A stretch of 64,000 nt of DNA, taken from Haliotis asinina. Taxonomy: Eukaryota > Mollusca > Gastropoda > Lepetellida > Haliotidae. Location of the stretch: NCBI RefSeq assembly GCF_037392515.1, contig NW_027133899.1, positions 186,001 to 250,000 of the forward strand. The letters are read 5' to 3'. The notes beneath the pieces were generated by a model, which was given only the letters and a program-made list of their open reading frames with translations, made no database searches and had not been told where the DNA came from. The translations under genes and the position numbers were made by a program. Of the stretch, positions 34,540 to 46,118 are shown piece after piece (positions within the stretch are counted from its first letter, which is position 1; the number at the start of each line of letters is the position of its first letter).

Positions 34540-36545
34540 AGGGGCACTGATGTGGAGCAATTTCCGTGGACTGGTGTAAACTTTTGTTATTGTTTTTCTC
34601 CCGTGAATACCCGGATGATATCCCAGAATTCGTGACTGGTTTGTGACCTCTGCCATGCAGTCCATATGCGCACTTGATAGTTTAATTATAGACAGATCAA
34701 ATGAGGTGAAGTCATTTTTACGTCATTACAAATGTATTATGAAAAAACAAATGAAACACTTTGAAGGTTAATCATCTGCCTGTGGTAGAAATGGTAAAAA
34801 AAACTATTAGGACGGGAAAATAACGAAGCCAATGTACGTCTCTATATTTTGTCTCATAACCCTAATTAGTTTACTGTCATATTTGAATGATTTTGAAAAT
34901 TAATGAAAGAAAACACGATCTGCTTATACTCATAGTAAATTTCTAACATAACAGCAACAATTGTATAGATTGCCAATGTGGATCCTATTTCACACACATA
35001 CGCGATCTAGTGTGTGTTTTCTGTCATGTAGATTCTGCTGAATGCTACAACAAATAAATTCAAACAAAATGCAAATAATGAATGTAAATCAGACTAATTT
35101 TATAGCAACGATGTCAGGCTACTACCTTGTTCAGGAATGTATCCATCAATATCCACATAAAAGCAATCGTATTCCATGCATCTGCAGCTGGTAAATAATC
35201 CTTCTCTGTGTCGGGTGTCTTACAACTGTCTAATTTGCGAAAAAGTAACACATTGTTTCATGTCTTTCGTTGGTGAAAACCTGATAGCCCTCTCATTGGT
35301 CACCCAAGATAGCACACCTGACAACTAATTGTATGATGTCCGCTATTCTAAGTATTTTAGTTAACCAATAATGAGCAATCAATCAATCAACGCAAGGGTG
35401 GTTAATTCTTTGAAGGGAGGATGTTGTTTTTACACTCGCACTTTACGACAGGGTGTAGTCATCTACACACACTGCCTTTTGACAAATTCGATAGAAGATA
35501 AAAGTAATTAATCAATCAGTGTGTTATCGGTTAATCCTTTGATCGATATTTGTTTTTGTAACTCAGCTGATAAACCCTCTTGCATCACTTACATTCACAT
35601 ATTGCATAACATACAATACATTTGCCATTACAGACCTTAATTTATAATGTTGAGTATTTACTCCAGACAGAAGAAATGCCAAATGGGAACCTTTGTTGAG
35701 TAACCGAAGTGGTGTAACTACTAATTATACCTATTATAAATTCATTAATTGACCATCCAGAGAATGATGACAAATAGCATGTGTAGGTTTACACCATCAA
35801 ACGCGTGTTACAGCAAGGAAGATGTAATCTCTGTGTCGCGCGCAGCCTGAAAACACTTAGGGGCCGAAACTGTTTTGAGGATACCAATGGAATTTCGTTA
35901 CATAAGGAATACATACAGGCATTTACTGTGTACTTGGGTAAATAGGTGTAATAAGGGTTTTTTTTACGTAAGAAAATTTTCAGATTTCTCTACCAAAGGC
36001 AAAGTCATCGTATTTTTATTTACGAATTCAAATAAATCAACTGTGTGTTTTTATTATCATAAATAATAGACCATTTTAGCTACCATAGCTACCCAAATTA
36101 CGTATGATATTTCCTATCACAGCTGAACCAACACTCAAAACTACCTAAATATAAAGCTTTGCAATGTTTCGGACTGAAACAAATGGCTTGCTACATGCCT
36201 GTAGACATCATATTTTCATGTAACATGATTAAATATAGAGGTTAAAAACAGAGAAATAGGATCAAATTGGATCAGTAACTATACCATCCAAGCATCCGAA
36301 AAAAACTACACTGCTGGGATATTTTGTTACGATCAGACAAGGAATACCATGGATATTTTTAAATAATGGCATATGATGGGCATCCAGCCTCCTTACTGTT
36401 TAGGTGAAGAAATTCTGCTAATATGGACAGGAGCCCAGTTCCTTTGTCCGTCACGGTCGAAGGAGCGGGCGCTGACCAATTTGCAGTTTGGTTTCGTAAT
36501 TAGACTGTTGGCGAGAAACATTATTCGCTCCGCATCAGTGCCCCT
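34540..36545. mobile_element. TTAA-flanked DNA transposon, copy 1 (2.0 kb)
   Basis: Flanked by TTAA at 34536-34539 and 36546-36549. The termini are AGGGGCACTGATG and its exact inverse, with similarity continuing through GGAGC. TTAA duplications are typical of piggyBac and Kolobok superfamilies. The termini do not start CCC as most piggyBac ends do, and half THAP domains occur in neighbouring repeats, so Kolobok is a reasonable guess but not shown. No transposase frame is present, so it is non-autonomous. Copies 2 (47937-52583) and 3 (internal part, inverted, about 42770-43640) lie downstream. Confidence 0.88.
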
Positions 36546-36548
36546 TTA

Positions 36549-36803
36549 AGTAGCAGGGCGTGGAGACATCCCACAGATGACATCCTTACCTTGTCAGCTT
36601 GCTGACGGGGTTTACCGCTTTGGTTGTGTGGACAAGGCGACCAACTTCGGAAAGGAAGGCCACAAAATTTCCGAGTCCTGTGCTGGGATACGAACGACAG
36701 ACCTTCCATTCTGAAGTTGGACACTTTGTCCACATGACCAAAGAGGTTAACCCCGTCAGCAAGCTTACACATCACAAGGTAAGGAATGATTCCACGCCCT
36801 ACT
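36549..36803. mobile_element. foldback element with tRNA-like core (255 bp)
   Basis: Two arms, about 36549-36650 and 36700-36803, are imperfect reverse complements. Examples are gtagcagggcgtgga with tccacgccctactac, and gtcagcttgctgacggggtt with aaccccgtcagcaagc. The unpaired middle, read on the minus strand, contains gttcgtatccc, close to a tRNA pol III B box. It may be a SINE in head-to-head inverted arrangement. It starts right at the TTAA copy-1 end. Confidence 0.75.
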
Positions 36804-37483
36804 ACACTAACATAAGTTTTGTCTAACATAGTGTAGCCGGGTGTGGTGTATAATGTCCAGCCACTGGGCTGCTAGTCACAACAAGCACAGTTCTAGATGA
36901 GTGATGAAATCTAATGCAGTGTCAAAGTTGGGAGGAAGGCTGAAAAGAGAGAACCTCCCTCCTGTAAGAGTTCATGCAGAATGCATCATTTATGCCAAAT
37001 AATTTTAAAACTGGTGAACTCAGTCAGAGTTACAATAGCTGGCAAATATTTAGATAATGAATGAAATAATATTGTAATTAAATATGTTTTTACAATTATG
37101 AAGCAGTGAGATACCCTTTTACTAAATAACCTTTGTTTGCAGAACAAAGTATACAGAGATAAGAATACTGAAATCTTCCTCACCTGAAAAGAGAGACCCT
37201 CCCTCCTGTAAGAGTTCATACAGAATGCATGAGGAGGGCAGGTGAGGAAGGAAGTTAGACAAGAAGACCAAAAGGCCAATCAAAAGACAGGTAGCACCTG
37301 ACAGGTGTCAAAGGAAGTCAGATGATAGAATGGTGGTGGAGACATCAGAGGCTGCTAAGGGTATTGAAGATTGTAGACGTTAGTGGCTGACATTCAACTG
37401 TAGACAAGGACAACATAAATCAGAATGAAATGATGACAATGACAATATGTATGACAATATATACATAATTTATGGATATGATG

Positions 37484-37487
<4 letters not shown>
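36804..37487. other. non-coding sequence with a duplicated 45-bp segment
   Basis: A segment containing ctccctcctgtaagagttca and cagaatgcat occurs at about 36940-36985 and 37187-37232, about 246 bp apart. Read on the minus strand each has an AG-bounded exon-like block (cttacag, then 22 nt, then cag), but no frame is convincing. Confidence 0.55.
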
Positions 37488-37516
<29 letters not shown>

Positions 37517-37530
37517 TGGGGGGGGGGGGG
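37488..37530. repeat. (GT)n followed by a 13-base G run
   Basis: A simple microsatellite of about 14 GT units ending in tt and thirteen consecutive G residues. Confidence 0.97.
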
Positions 37531-38498
37531 CTGATTATGAGAGGATGGTATTTCTGCGTTTACAACTAGTGGTTATATCCACCACCCTGCTACAATAGCA
37601 ATGGCTGCCATCTTGAAATATCATTGCTAATGCTGTTACTTTTGCATCATTTTGCAAAGTAATGTATATTCTCTGTCATGTGGCATTTCTGGATATTTCA
37701 CTCACAATGCTCTGAGCTGAACAGAACAAAATTATTGTTTTGAATTCAAATTTTAAATAAATGACGTATCTCTCAAATACTGTGTCAGTGACTTTCCATC
37801 GTGTAGATTGTTTCTCACGCGATGGTTACGAGATGGAATTAAGAATACTAAAAATATCTACCATGACCATTACAAACGCAATGCATCCTCCCTAAACGAA
37901 AAATCCGGATCCTCTTACAGTTCGATATGACGCCTCTGAGAACACGCCTGATATTTTAATGAAGATGCGTGTTTAAATTATTAGGTTACATTTTAGGTAT
38001 TAAGACAACAAAACGACAGACGATCAATGTGTCGTGTATTGTGACCCCGATGTTCCGTACTACGCATGATCAAGCATGTGAAGCATGTTAAGTCTTCTTT
38101 GCAGCAAAAAAGTCGTCTGCTTCGAAGCCAATGAGATTACACGTTACTCAATGGGTTTTCGACTGACCAATCGAATCGCTCCTACCGAAAAGTTTGCACG
38201 CGTTTCCGTTCAAAACAAACATGGAGTCGCCTAAGGGTGTTGTGTCTGTCCATAAGAAATGAATTTGTCTGAGAATTTTCTGTAAGTATATTTAGGCAAC
38301 TTGGAATATAGTTCAGTGAGATTAAATCTACTTCACGTTCAGCTGCTAGTGTGTGCAAGGCGCCCTCGATCCACTACTCGTTGGGCCTACATATCTCCAA
38401 TCCTAAGTCACAATAGAACGGAATTTGGAAATACAGTTTGGACAGAAAACGGCACATGTCTGGGTCCCAAAGAAAGTATTATGTTAATGGCAAAAGTC
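37531..38498. other. non-coding sequence
   Basis: No gene is supported. At 38220-38262 an ATG opens only MESPKGVVSVHKK before a stop; a GTAAGT lies at 38282. This could be a leader exon but nothing confirms it. Confidence 0.4.
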
Positions 38499-38611
38499 AA
38501 GATGTCGGCTAGAGTGCAGTTTACCGGGCGCGCTACCCGGGACTGCTGAGCGCTCGCTAATGAGCGCGCTGTAGAGCTACTGAACTGTCTCACTTTACCG
38601 CGCTGATGTAT

Positions 38612-38880
38612 CCTTAGGGTTAGGGACCCCCCTTCTAGAACCTTAAGGTTAGGGACCCCCCTTCTAGATCCTTAGGGTTAGGGACCCCCCTTCTAGATCC
38701 TTAGGGTTAGGGACCCCCGCTTCTAGATCCTTAGGGTTAGGGACACCCCCCTTCTAGATCCTTAGGGTTAGGGATCCCCCCTTCTAGGTCCTTAGGGTTA
38801 GGGACCCCCCTTCTAGATCTTTAGGGTTAGGGACCCCCCCTTCTAGATCCTTAGGGTTAGTGAGTAAAGGTTAGGGTTGG
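38612..38880. repeat. 29-bp minisatellite with TTAGGGTTAGGG in each unit
   Basis: About nine units of ccttagggttagggaccccc plus cttctagat, 29 bp each with one- or two-base changes in the C run. Each carries two telomere-type TTAGGG hexamers. It lies inside the 779-bp MITE. The related MITE at 42070 has only about two diverged units. Confidence 0.95.
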
Positions 38881-39030
38881 CAAACCTTAGATGCGATTAT
38901 ATCCATCCACGAATCGAAAGTCAAACGATAAACGTCATCATATATCATAGCTTCGCTGGATTGGCTGCACAACATCTTGAAAACAATGCCTAGGTGTGGC
39001 TTCTCGCTTTGATGAATGGGTAGGCGGGGC

Positions 39031-39107
39031 CTAGCTCTGCGCATGCGCAGTAAATGAAAACAAACCATAATAGTTTGTTTTCATTCACTGCGCATGCGCA
39101 GAGCTAG
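39031..39107. repeat. 35-bp near-perfect hairpin with NRF1-like palindromes
   Basis: ctagctctgcgcatgcgcag and the next 15 bases (39031-39065) are the reverse complement of 39073-39107, with one mismatch and a 7-base loop. Both arms contain TGCGCATGCGCA, the palindrome bound by NRF-1. Whether it is bound in this animal is not known. It could be a tiny foldback nested in the MITE. Confidence 0.9.
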
Positions 39108-39151
39108 TGGGGTAATGACCCGTTAAACGAGCACTAACACACTGTGATCGC

Positions 39152-39240
39152 ACCGGTGGTCCCGAGGTAGCGTGTCCGCTAATTAGTCTAATTAGAATCC
39201 CACGACCCCTGCTGAGAGCGTTCGAGCCCCGCCAGCACAG
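39152..39240 (+). other. tRNA-like module within the MITE
   Basis: Reads like a degraded tRNA or SINE head: ggtggtcccgaggtagcgtg near the 5' side and gttcgagcccc (39220-39230), an excellent pol III B box, near the 3' side, ending in gccagcaca. The acceptor stem does not pair cleanly, so it is not a working tRNA gene. Confidence 0.5.
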
Positions 39241-39293
39241 CGAAAAAAATCGGAAAAAGCGCGCCCGGTAAAGTGCACTACTCCCAAGATGTC

Positions 39294-39890
39294 TGATGTG
39301 TAAAACAGAAAATTCTATTTGAGCATCCAAATTATTAGTTCTTATGAATAAACTCGTATTCCAGCCAAGGCCTACATCGAGTTTATACGACGAGTGCATT
39401 TTCTTTGACGCACCTTTCCGCAAGAAAATTGAGCGGAACGGTTTAAGGCAAAATCAAGACTGAAAACTCAACATATCGACTGATATTTTTGCAGGTTTTG
39501 CTAAAACAAACATTCATCGTAAAAGCGGAACACTTACCTCCAACAAAATACACTCATTTTATTTCTGACAAGTCTTGAAACATATATACCCCACTTGACT
39601 GCCGGCCATTGTGGATATGTAAATGAGAGGTTACTTAAAAAACGGAATCCATGAAAACGGACTATGACGCTCTGCAGTAGGCAGAAGGGGAAACGAACCG
39701 TTAGTGGTTTATATCATTTCGTGGATGGTACATTTCAGGTTCCGAGATGTCATGAGACCTACAGTGTCATTTCTAGATGTTTTTGGTGTTGGATAGGTGT
39801 GCATAGTGTTCTTATTATCCAAATGGGAAAGGGTTTTTTCAGACACGACATAACCATGTCTCATGCTACTACCTTGATAAAGACTGAAGT
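39294..39890. other. non-coding sequence
   Basis: No feature that I can support; short frames only. Confidence 0.4.
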
Positions 39891-39891
39891 T

Positions 39892-40044
39892 CCTATAGCG
39901 TTGGAAGCATAGGGATTAAGTCGGTGGTGAAAATCAGGGTTCGAATTCCAATTTGTGAAGTCCATTTCTGGTGTCGCCCGTCTCGATAGTCCTGAAATAT
40001 CGCTGAACACCGGGGAGTGAAACGGACCTCTATCACTCACTCAC
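39892..40044 (+). mobile_element. tRNA-derived SINE
   Basis: A tRNA-like head with a perfect B box, ggttcgaattcc (39938-39949), is followed by a short body and a tail ctgaaatatcgctgaacacc plus ggggagtgaaac and tcactcactcac. The tail resembles that of the other SINE family (ctggaatattgctgagtgcg, taaaac, (TCAC)n), which suggests both are moved by the same LINE. Flanking duplications are not clear. Confidence 0.75.
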
Positions 40045-42069
40045 TTCGAATACGTAAGGTACAGACGCGTTATTGGTAACATATTAGAATGTGTGCCATT
40101 TACACATGTTTGACACATTTTCGGAAAGTTATTTGACAACTGACAAGCTTTCTAATATGCGACATTTTAGGAAGACTTCTGTCTCTTGTTTGGGAAAGAG
40201 CCGTATTATTTCAGTTGACTTTATTAAGTATTTGGTGGGCGTCCTGCCCTAACATCTATAATGTCCCTCCCCTCTAGCGATAACCTAGCCCCAAGTTAAG
40301 TGTAAATATACGACCCTTCCTCCATCAAACTGTGATGCGTATAATTAGTTACTATGTTTATATAGTTATATGTATGGATTTGAATCTAAGAATGTTATGC
40401 GTAATTAGTGCTCAAATTATTCTCGGTACTTGATGTTATGTTTATAGAGCTATATGTGTGGATGTGAACGTATGATGTTTACCTCGTTTAGTGAAACTGT
40501 AGGTGTGGTCTTTAGGAGACATCTTGCATGTACCATGTCCCCGCTAAACCACCTCCAACTTGTATTTAGAGTAATCAATGTAATTTTAAGAGTTCAGTGA
40601 ATGGTGCGATGATATGTGGGATCCAGAAATGTCTACAAACGATGAAGAAATGCCTTAAGTTCGTTTCCCCGCAACCACAGTCAATTTATCGCTAACCGTT
40701 TTTTGATTAACCGATCAAAATGTCTGCCAAGTGGTGAAAAATGGGGGTGGTTCTGTATCAGGGCTGATATAAAATAAAGTGAATGGATGTTAGTGGATGC
40801 AAGTATGTCGTTTTGAAAATGAGCGTTTGTTTTAGGAATCTGTGCACCTGTTCTAGTCGATAGGCTGGATTTTTGCCTTAAACCGCTGTACATATCCAGG
40901 GATAAACCTGGCTCAGAAAACATGTGAGATAAAATCTCACATGGGATCAAAAGCATGAGATTTTTTCAAATCTTATGAGATTTAACTGATCATGATCGTT
41001 CAGAAGAAATAGAAAATGAGACAAATAAGACATTGTCAAAATCAATTTCAAGTCAAGCAATCCTGAATTGCAATGAATTAAAAGTCTGTAGATCTACTAG
41101 CCTCACCATTGGTGTCTGCATTCTGGTTGTCATCAAGGTCAGCGACTCTTTCAACATCAGTCAACCAGAGGCATATACTGCCAACTAGCAGCTCTGAGGT
41201 CATAGATGAAGTTTATGTTTATCAAGAGAAAATATCAACTTATAAATTATTATTGCTACTGCATATCATACACCAGTTGAAAGGACTAATCTTACTGTTT
41301 ATAAATATGAAAGTTATTTTTATCATATTTTTCACGTAATATGACTACAACTTAAATGAGTCGGTCAAGTTGTTTCTTCGTTTTCTTTCGTAGTCTTTAA
41401 GAATTTAAAGATTTTAATATCGAATAAGATGGTTTCGTTAGTAGCCGCCCTTTGTGTGACGTTGCAGAACACAACTTCCGAATGCGAACTCTGTACACCG
41501 TCACACTGTGCATAAACAACACAGTACTGCGAAGTTCAGAGTTTGCCATACTCCTTTCAGCGCAGCTCATTCTGTGCAGCACTGTGTGACGATGTTCGAT
41601 GTTCCATACCAGAAGTTATGTTTCGAAGATTAAAAATAGGTAGAAAGCAACGGGAATATCTTTGACAGGACACAATAACGACAAATCCTTTCTCAGTAAA
41701 ACAGATTTATAAACTTCCTATCATACAGGTGAGCAGGGTGCGATTTTAAATCGCTGCAGGTAGATTTGAGTGCGACTTTAAAACAACTAGTGCGAGAAAA
41801 TCGTGATATCGCGGCCCAAGTCAATCCCTGCATATCTGTACAGTGCACTGTGCGTCAAAGAAAATTCACTCGCCGGCTAGACATCGAGCACACCTTGGTA
41901 TAGTGCAAAGTCGTCTTGTCATATGCTGGACTACCAAATTATGAGCTGAGAGTGCCATTCTACCTTCATTGCAGAGTGAACAAGCGTCCTTTTCCCTGAA
42001 GTCTGCTACCGCAAAGGAGTCATAGGCGTCATAATTTCTCATGTCTGAAAGGTATAGGGAACAAATATC
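40045..42069. other. 2 kb of non-coding sequence
   Basis: No gene or recognised element. Around 40330-40480 a phrase resembling ttatgtttatag(a/t) plus gtatg(g)at recurs, an old duplication. Frames are short and lack motifs. Confidence 0.4.
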
Positions 42070-42296
42070 GGCTAGAGTGCAGTTTACCGGGCATGCTACC
42101 CAGGGACTGCTGAGTGCTTGCTAATGAGCGCACTGCTGTTTCCTTAGCCAACCCCACTTCTAGATCCCTAGCCCTTGGGCACCCCGCTTCTAGATCCTTA
42201 GGGTTAGTGAGTAAAGGTTAGGGTTGGCTTACCTTTGGTGTGAGCATATCCATCCGAAAAAAATCGGAAAAAGTGCGCCCGGTAAAGTGCACTTTA
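42070..42296. mobile_element. shorter copy of the telomere-motif MITE
   Basis: Begins ggctagagtgcagtttaccg and ends gcgcccggtaaagtgcac, the same ends as 38507-39285, and keeps cttctagatccttagggtta once with a second diverged unit. The hairpin and tRNA-like parts are missing. No clean target duplication is seen. The right end is continuous with an 87-bp tandem duplication. Confidence 0.82.
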
Positions 42297-42460
42297 TACT
42301 CATGGGGGTGCAAATACTTAAATCACTTATTGACATTAATATTGTTATAAATGAAACCCCATCATTAAATAAAGTGCACTTTATACTCATGGGGATGCAA
42401 ATACTTAAATCACTTACTGACATTGTTATAAATGAAACCCCATCATTAAAACTACCCATT
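42283..42460. repeat. 87-bp tandem duplication at a MITE end
   Basis: taaagtgcactttatactca followed by tgggg(g/a)tgcaaatactta starts at 42283 and at 42370. The repeat includes the last bases of the MITE, so it formed after that insertion. The plus frame 42224-42577 comes from this duplication. Confidence 0.9.
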
Positions 42461-42769
42461 TTGATCTTTAATTACCTTAAATTAACCATTTTGACAACAA
42501 TGCACAATTCTCAACCGCAAACGAAATTTCAACCAATCAGAGCAGCGGGTCTGCATGACGTAATATTAGGGGGGTAAACTATTTCATTTATAGGTTTCTA
42601 CAAACCTGAAATCGCAACAGCTCTTGTGAAAAATGAAAGCTATATGTTCTCACAATCTACTACCATTTAGTTCTGTCTCCTGTTTTTTGCCTAGTTTCCA
42701 AGTTACAACCCTTGTTTTCATAGATGATTCTGTCAAATTCACTTGGTGTCGCTAGGTTGTAATCCGTGT

Positions 42770-43640
42770 TATGTGGTACAAAACAACGCGTTATGTCATC
42801 ATTCACTTTTGCTCAGTTAATGAATTTATAACATGTATAATTAGTGGTAATGCCACATAGAAATACCTGACGAAGGTCCCCATTTGGCATTTCCTTTGTG
42901 TGGATCGACCAAAGGATATACCAATAACACGCTGATTGATTAATTACTCTATGCTGATTTAAATGCGGGTTTGTCAAAAGGTAGTGTTTATGTATGTATG
43001 TTTACTAATCTATAGTGAATACACTCTGTTATGTCTGTGTCTGTGTGAAAACAACACTCTCCTTTCAAAGGATTAACTGCCAATGATTGCTCATTATTGG
43101 TTAACTAAACTACTTTTTTAAAAGAATGATGGACATTAAGCAATTATATGCTATCTTGGTGACCAATGAGACTATACACCAATGTCAAAAACCTGAAACG
43201 GTACATCACTTTTTGGTATATTAGACTGTCAAAAGACTCATCACTTGGGAAATCTGCGAATGAATAGTGTATCACTCATTTTTGTGGATACTGATGGATA
43301 CATTCCTTGAACAAGGACCCGTGAAGGTCCCGGGGTAGAATAGGCCTTCAGCAACCCATGCTTGCCATAAAAGGTGACTATGCTTGTCGTAAGAGGCGAC
43401 TAACGGGATCGGGTGGTCAGACTAGCTGACTTGGTTGACACATGTCATCGGTTCCCAATTGCGCAGATCGATGCTCATGTTGTTGATCACTGGATTGTCT
43501 GGTCCAGACTCGATTATTTACAGACCGTCGCCATATAGCTGGAATATTGCTAAGTGCGACGTAAAACTAAACTCACTCACTCACTCACTCCTTGAACAAG
43601 GTAATAGACTGACAGTGCTCCTTTACCTTTAATTTGCTTC
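42770..43640 (-). mobile_element. TTAA-type transposon, copy 3 (internal, inverted)
   Basis: Reading the minus strand, segments match copy 1 at about 35130-35790 in the same order: the ccttgttcaggaatgtatcc region, ggttaaccaataatgagcaa and aaatgccaaatggg. Terminal AGGGGCACTG ends are not found, so it is a fragment, more diverged than copies 1 and 2. A SINE (43317-43588) sits inside it. Confidence 0.75.
43317..43588 (+). mobile_element. SINE-like element, complete copy (272 bp)
   Basis: Full-length member of the 21625 family, nearly identical to it, flanked by a perfect 13-bp duplication tccttgaacaagg (43304-43316 and 43589-43601). The target lies within the inverted TTAA-element fragment, so this SINE is younger than that fragment. 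Confidence 0.95.
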
Positions 43641-43859
43641 AATTTTAATATTTGCCTTTTGTTTTTATTAAGTTGCCGTAGCATTCAACAGAATGATTGT
43701 TTCCGTCATGAAGTCTAATGATACAGACAACATACATTAGGACGTGCAAGCGAATTATAATTCACAATGGCAAACTATAGAATGTCCAGATATTACATTC
43801 CCGTTATACATTCGCTATAAGTATCAGCAGATCGCTTCTTTTTTATTAAAGAACAACTA

Positions 43860-46118
43860 AACTCAATGTTTTGGTACTCTTTTTATCAATGCATTGAGGT
43901 GATCAAGCAATGCGATAGGCCTCACGATCAGTTAATTGTCGGCACCATCGTTCTCGAAACCTACATCTGCTCGAAGTTGAAAATTTGCATGAATTTCCAC
44001 ACTTTCGCACACGTGTAAAACCATTACCAATTAGAGGACAACAACTAACAGTTTAAGGCTTCGCAAGTATTATAAACATGGATGTTTTTTGTAACTACAA
44101 CACTGTTTTTGCTTAACAGTTTAGTCAATATTGGGCATTGATTTGGTAGACCATAAAGCTGAAAGGAGACAGACGAGAAGGCCATGACACAATGTAAACA
44201 AATCTGACAGCGATCTAATTTCGGTTAGGGACGACCAAAATTGCAAAACATGTTACATTAAAGTACAATGTGATGGATATGGTTGCTTTTGATCTTACGT
44301 ATTCTTAAATTTGTCACAAATTTTATGATGATGTCAAGTTTCAAAAACACAGTCTGAAGGGCTACTGTGCAGTACACTATCTGTTAATAGCGCAAAATAT
44401 TTGAGGAGTAATATTGTTTAATCAAAGGGACAGTGTAAGCAGATGCCTATCACGCAATATCCCAAAAATGAGAAACCATGCCTTAAATATTTTGGAATTC
44501 CTCTAAAGAGATGTGGGTCGAGACGAAAACTATGCTAGAAGAATAGTGACTTTCTGGAATATTGCAGGGAATGAAATAAAATTGTATTTCGTATCTAAGA
44601 GGATATTGTTTGTTTTTAATTTTTGTTACAATATAATTTAATTTCAGGAGAGGTACACTGGTAAAACTGTCATTTTTATTACTTCACTGGAAATGATAGC
44701 AAGAGATTTTAGCACTATCGCCATATCATGGCAGAGCAATAACATGGCACTAACTTAGTTTCTTGCCTCCTGTTTTATGAATGATGTTTTTTTGTTGTTT
44801 TTTTAACAGAATAACTTACAAACTCACAGTTGACTATTCATGTAACTGGAATGAATATTGAAACATACATTTAACCCAGATTTTATGTAATTCTGCTAAG
44901 AAATCACCAGCTTTTGGGGAGGTTACCAATGTTTCATGACTGAGCCAAAGTGTTGTTTATTAAGATGGACAAATTGTTCAAGGTTTGTTGATACATGGTT
45001 ATTTGGAAAATTAGCTTCATATTAAATTGCACACTGGTTTGCAGGATGTGAATGCTTTAGGGCATTTTCCTAAACTTTGTTAAGACTTTTACCACATTTT
45101 GAAACAACTTTAATATGTTTTTGATGACATTAGTAAGTACTCCAGAAAAGGAAATAGATCAGATTTCATGTTGTGTCCTCTAGGGATATGGTCTCTGATA
45201 TTGTGGATTGTGGATCCTCTGTTCAGAGATTTCCAGAGACTGTTTCTGGAAGATGGGTCAGTGTACAGGTGCAGAGTGTATCTTGGATCTTCTTTGTGTT
45301 ATAGTGGTGTTATATACCAGAGCATAAAATCTGGCAGTTCATTAAGTCCAGTATTGTGGAAGTTTATAAATTAGGATTCCACAACAAAGTACACACAGAA
45401 AAATGAATTGAAGAGGATGATTAAAAAAATATATTTCCATATATTCCGTGTCATTCTAGGATGGTGTAGTAATTTGAAGAGGGAAATTTTACTGAGATTT
45501 GCTGAAGATTAGCTGCTGAATATTTGCTTCTGGGTATGGTCAGATACATGGAAATATTTTTTCTGCTTTGTTAGTCAGAGGTATAAACTGATGATTTCAC
45601 ATGAATGATTGAACATCGGATAAAAGATCAAACTGAAATCTCCTCGTGCAGTGTTGACAATCTATTTATACCGAAACGAGCGCAGCTTGAACATGTGGTT
45701 GTGTTCACTGTTACTATAAAATTACCATGGGAATCTAGGAATAAAAAAACAAACAACATACTTCAGTTTCGCTTCCCTGCTAGTATTTTAGACGGACGTG
45801 AAATGCCAGATAGATTAATCATTTCGAAAGAAAATACGCTTCCTACATGAAGCCGCTGGCTGAGACATCTGGCATGAAACTCATTTTCACTTGCTAATCA
45901 CAGTCTGTCAAATAAGATATATTAAATATTATACGCAAAACTTTCCTCTTTAAGTATCATTCATAAACTACGGATACCAAAGTACCACAAGCAGAATTCA
46001 TCAACACCGTTTTCAATGTACATACACTGAACCGGCGGTGACGCCATTGTCAGAGGTTGTCCCCCTAAATGACAAAAAATGGAGTGGGCAGGTCTTATCC
46101 ACCCGGACTGGATCGGTC
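43860..46118. repeat. repeat block Y, inverted relative to 48752-51430
   Basis: Long segments are reverse complements of 48752-51430. Examples are gatcaagcaatgcgataggc near 43910 against its inverse near 51410, and agtgtacaggtgcagagtgt near 45260 against 49530. Divergence is considerable, with many small indels. No open frame survives. The second copy sits inside TTAA copy 2, so Y is probably a mobile family of about 2.3-2.7 kb, class unknown. Confidence 0.8.

Larger units (their letters stand above)
38507..39285. mobile_element. 779-bp MITE carrying a telomere-like minisatellite
   Basis: An 8-bp duplication aagatgtc flanks it (38499-38506 and 39286-39293), as in hAT elements. The inverted ends are similar: ggctagagtgcagtttaccg at the left and, inverted, gggagtagtgcactttaccg at the right, continuing into GGCGCGC. 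Inside are a minisatellite (38612-38880), a 35-bp hairpin (39031-39107) and a tRNA-like module (about 39152-39240). It codes no transposase. A shorter relative with the same ends is at 42070-42296. Confidence 0.85.

Noticed and set aside
38220-38290. First exon of a gene (ATG, then GTAAGT at 38282)
   Set aside because: The frame stops after 13 codons, before the donor-like site, and no downstream exon was found.
39152-39240. tRNA gene
   Set aside because: It has a good B box, but the acceptor and anticodon stems do not pair and it lies inside a MITE.
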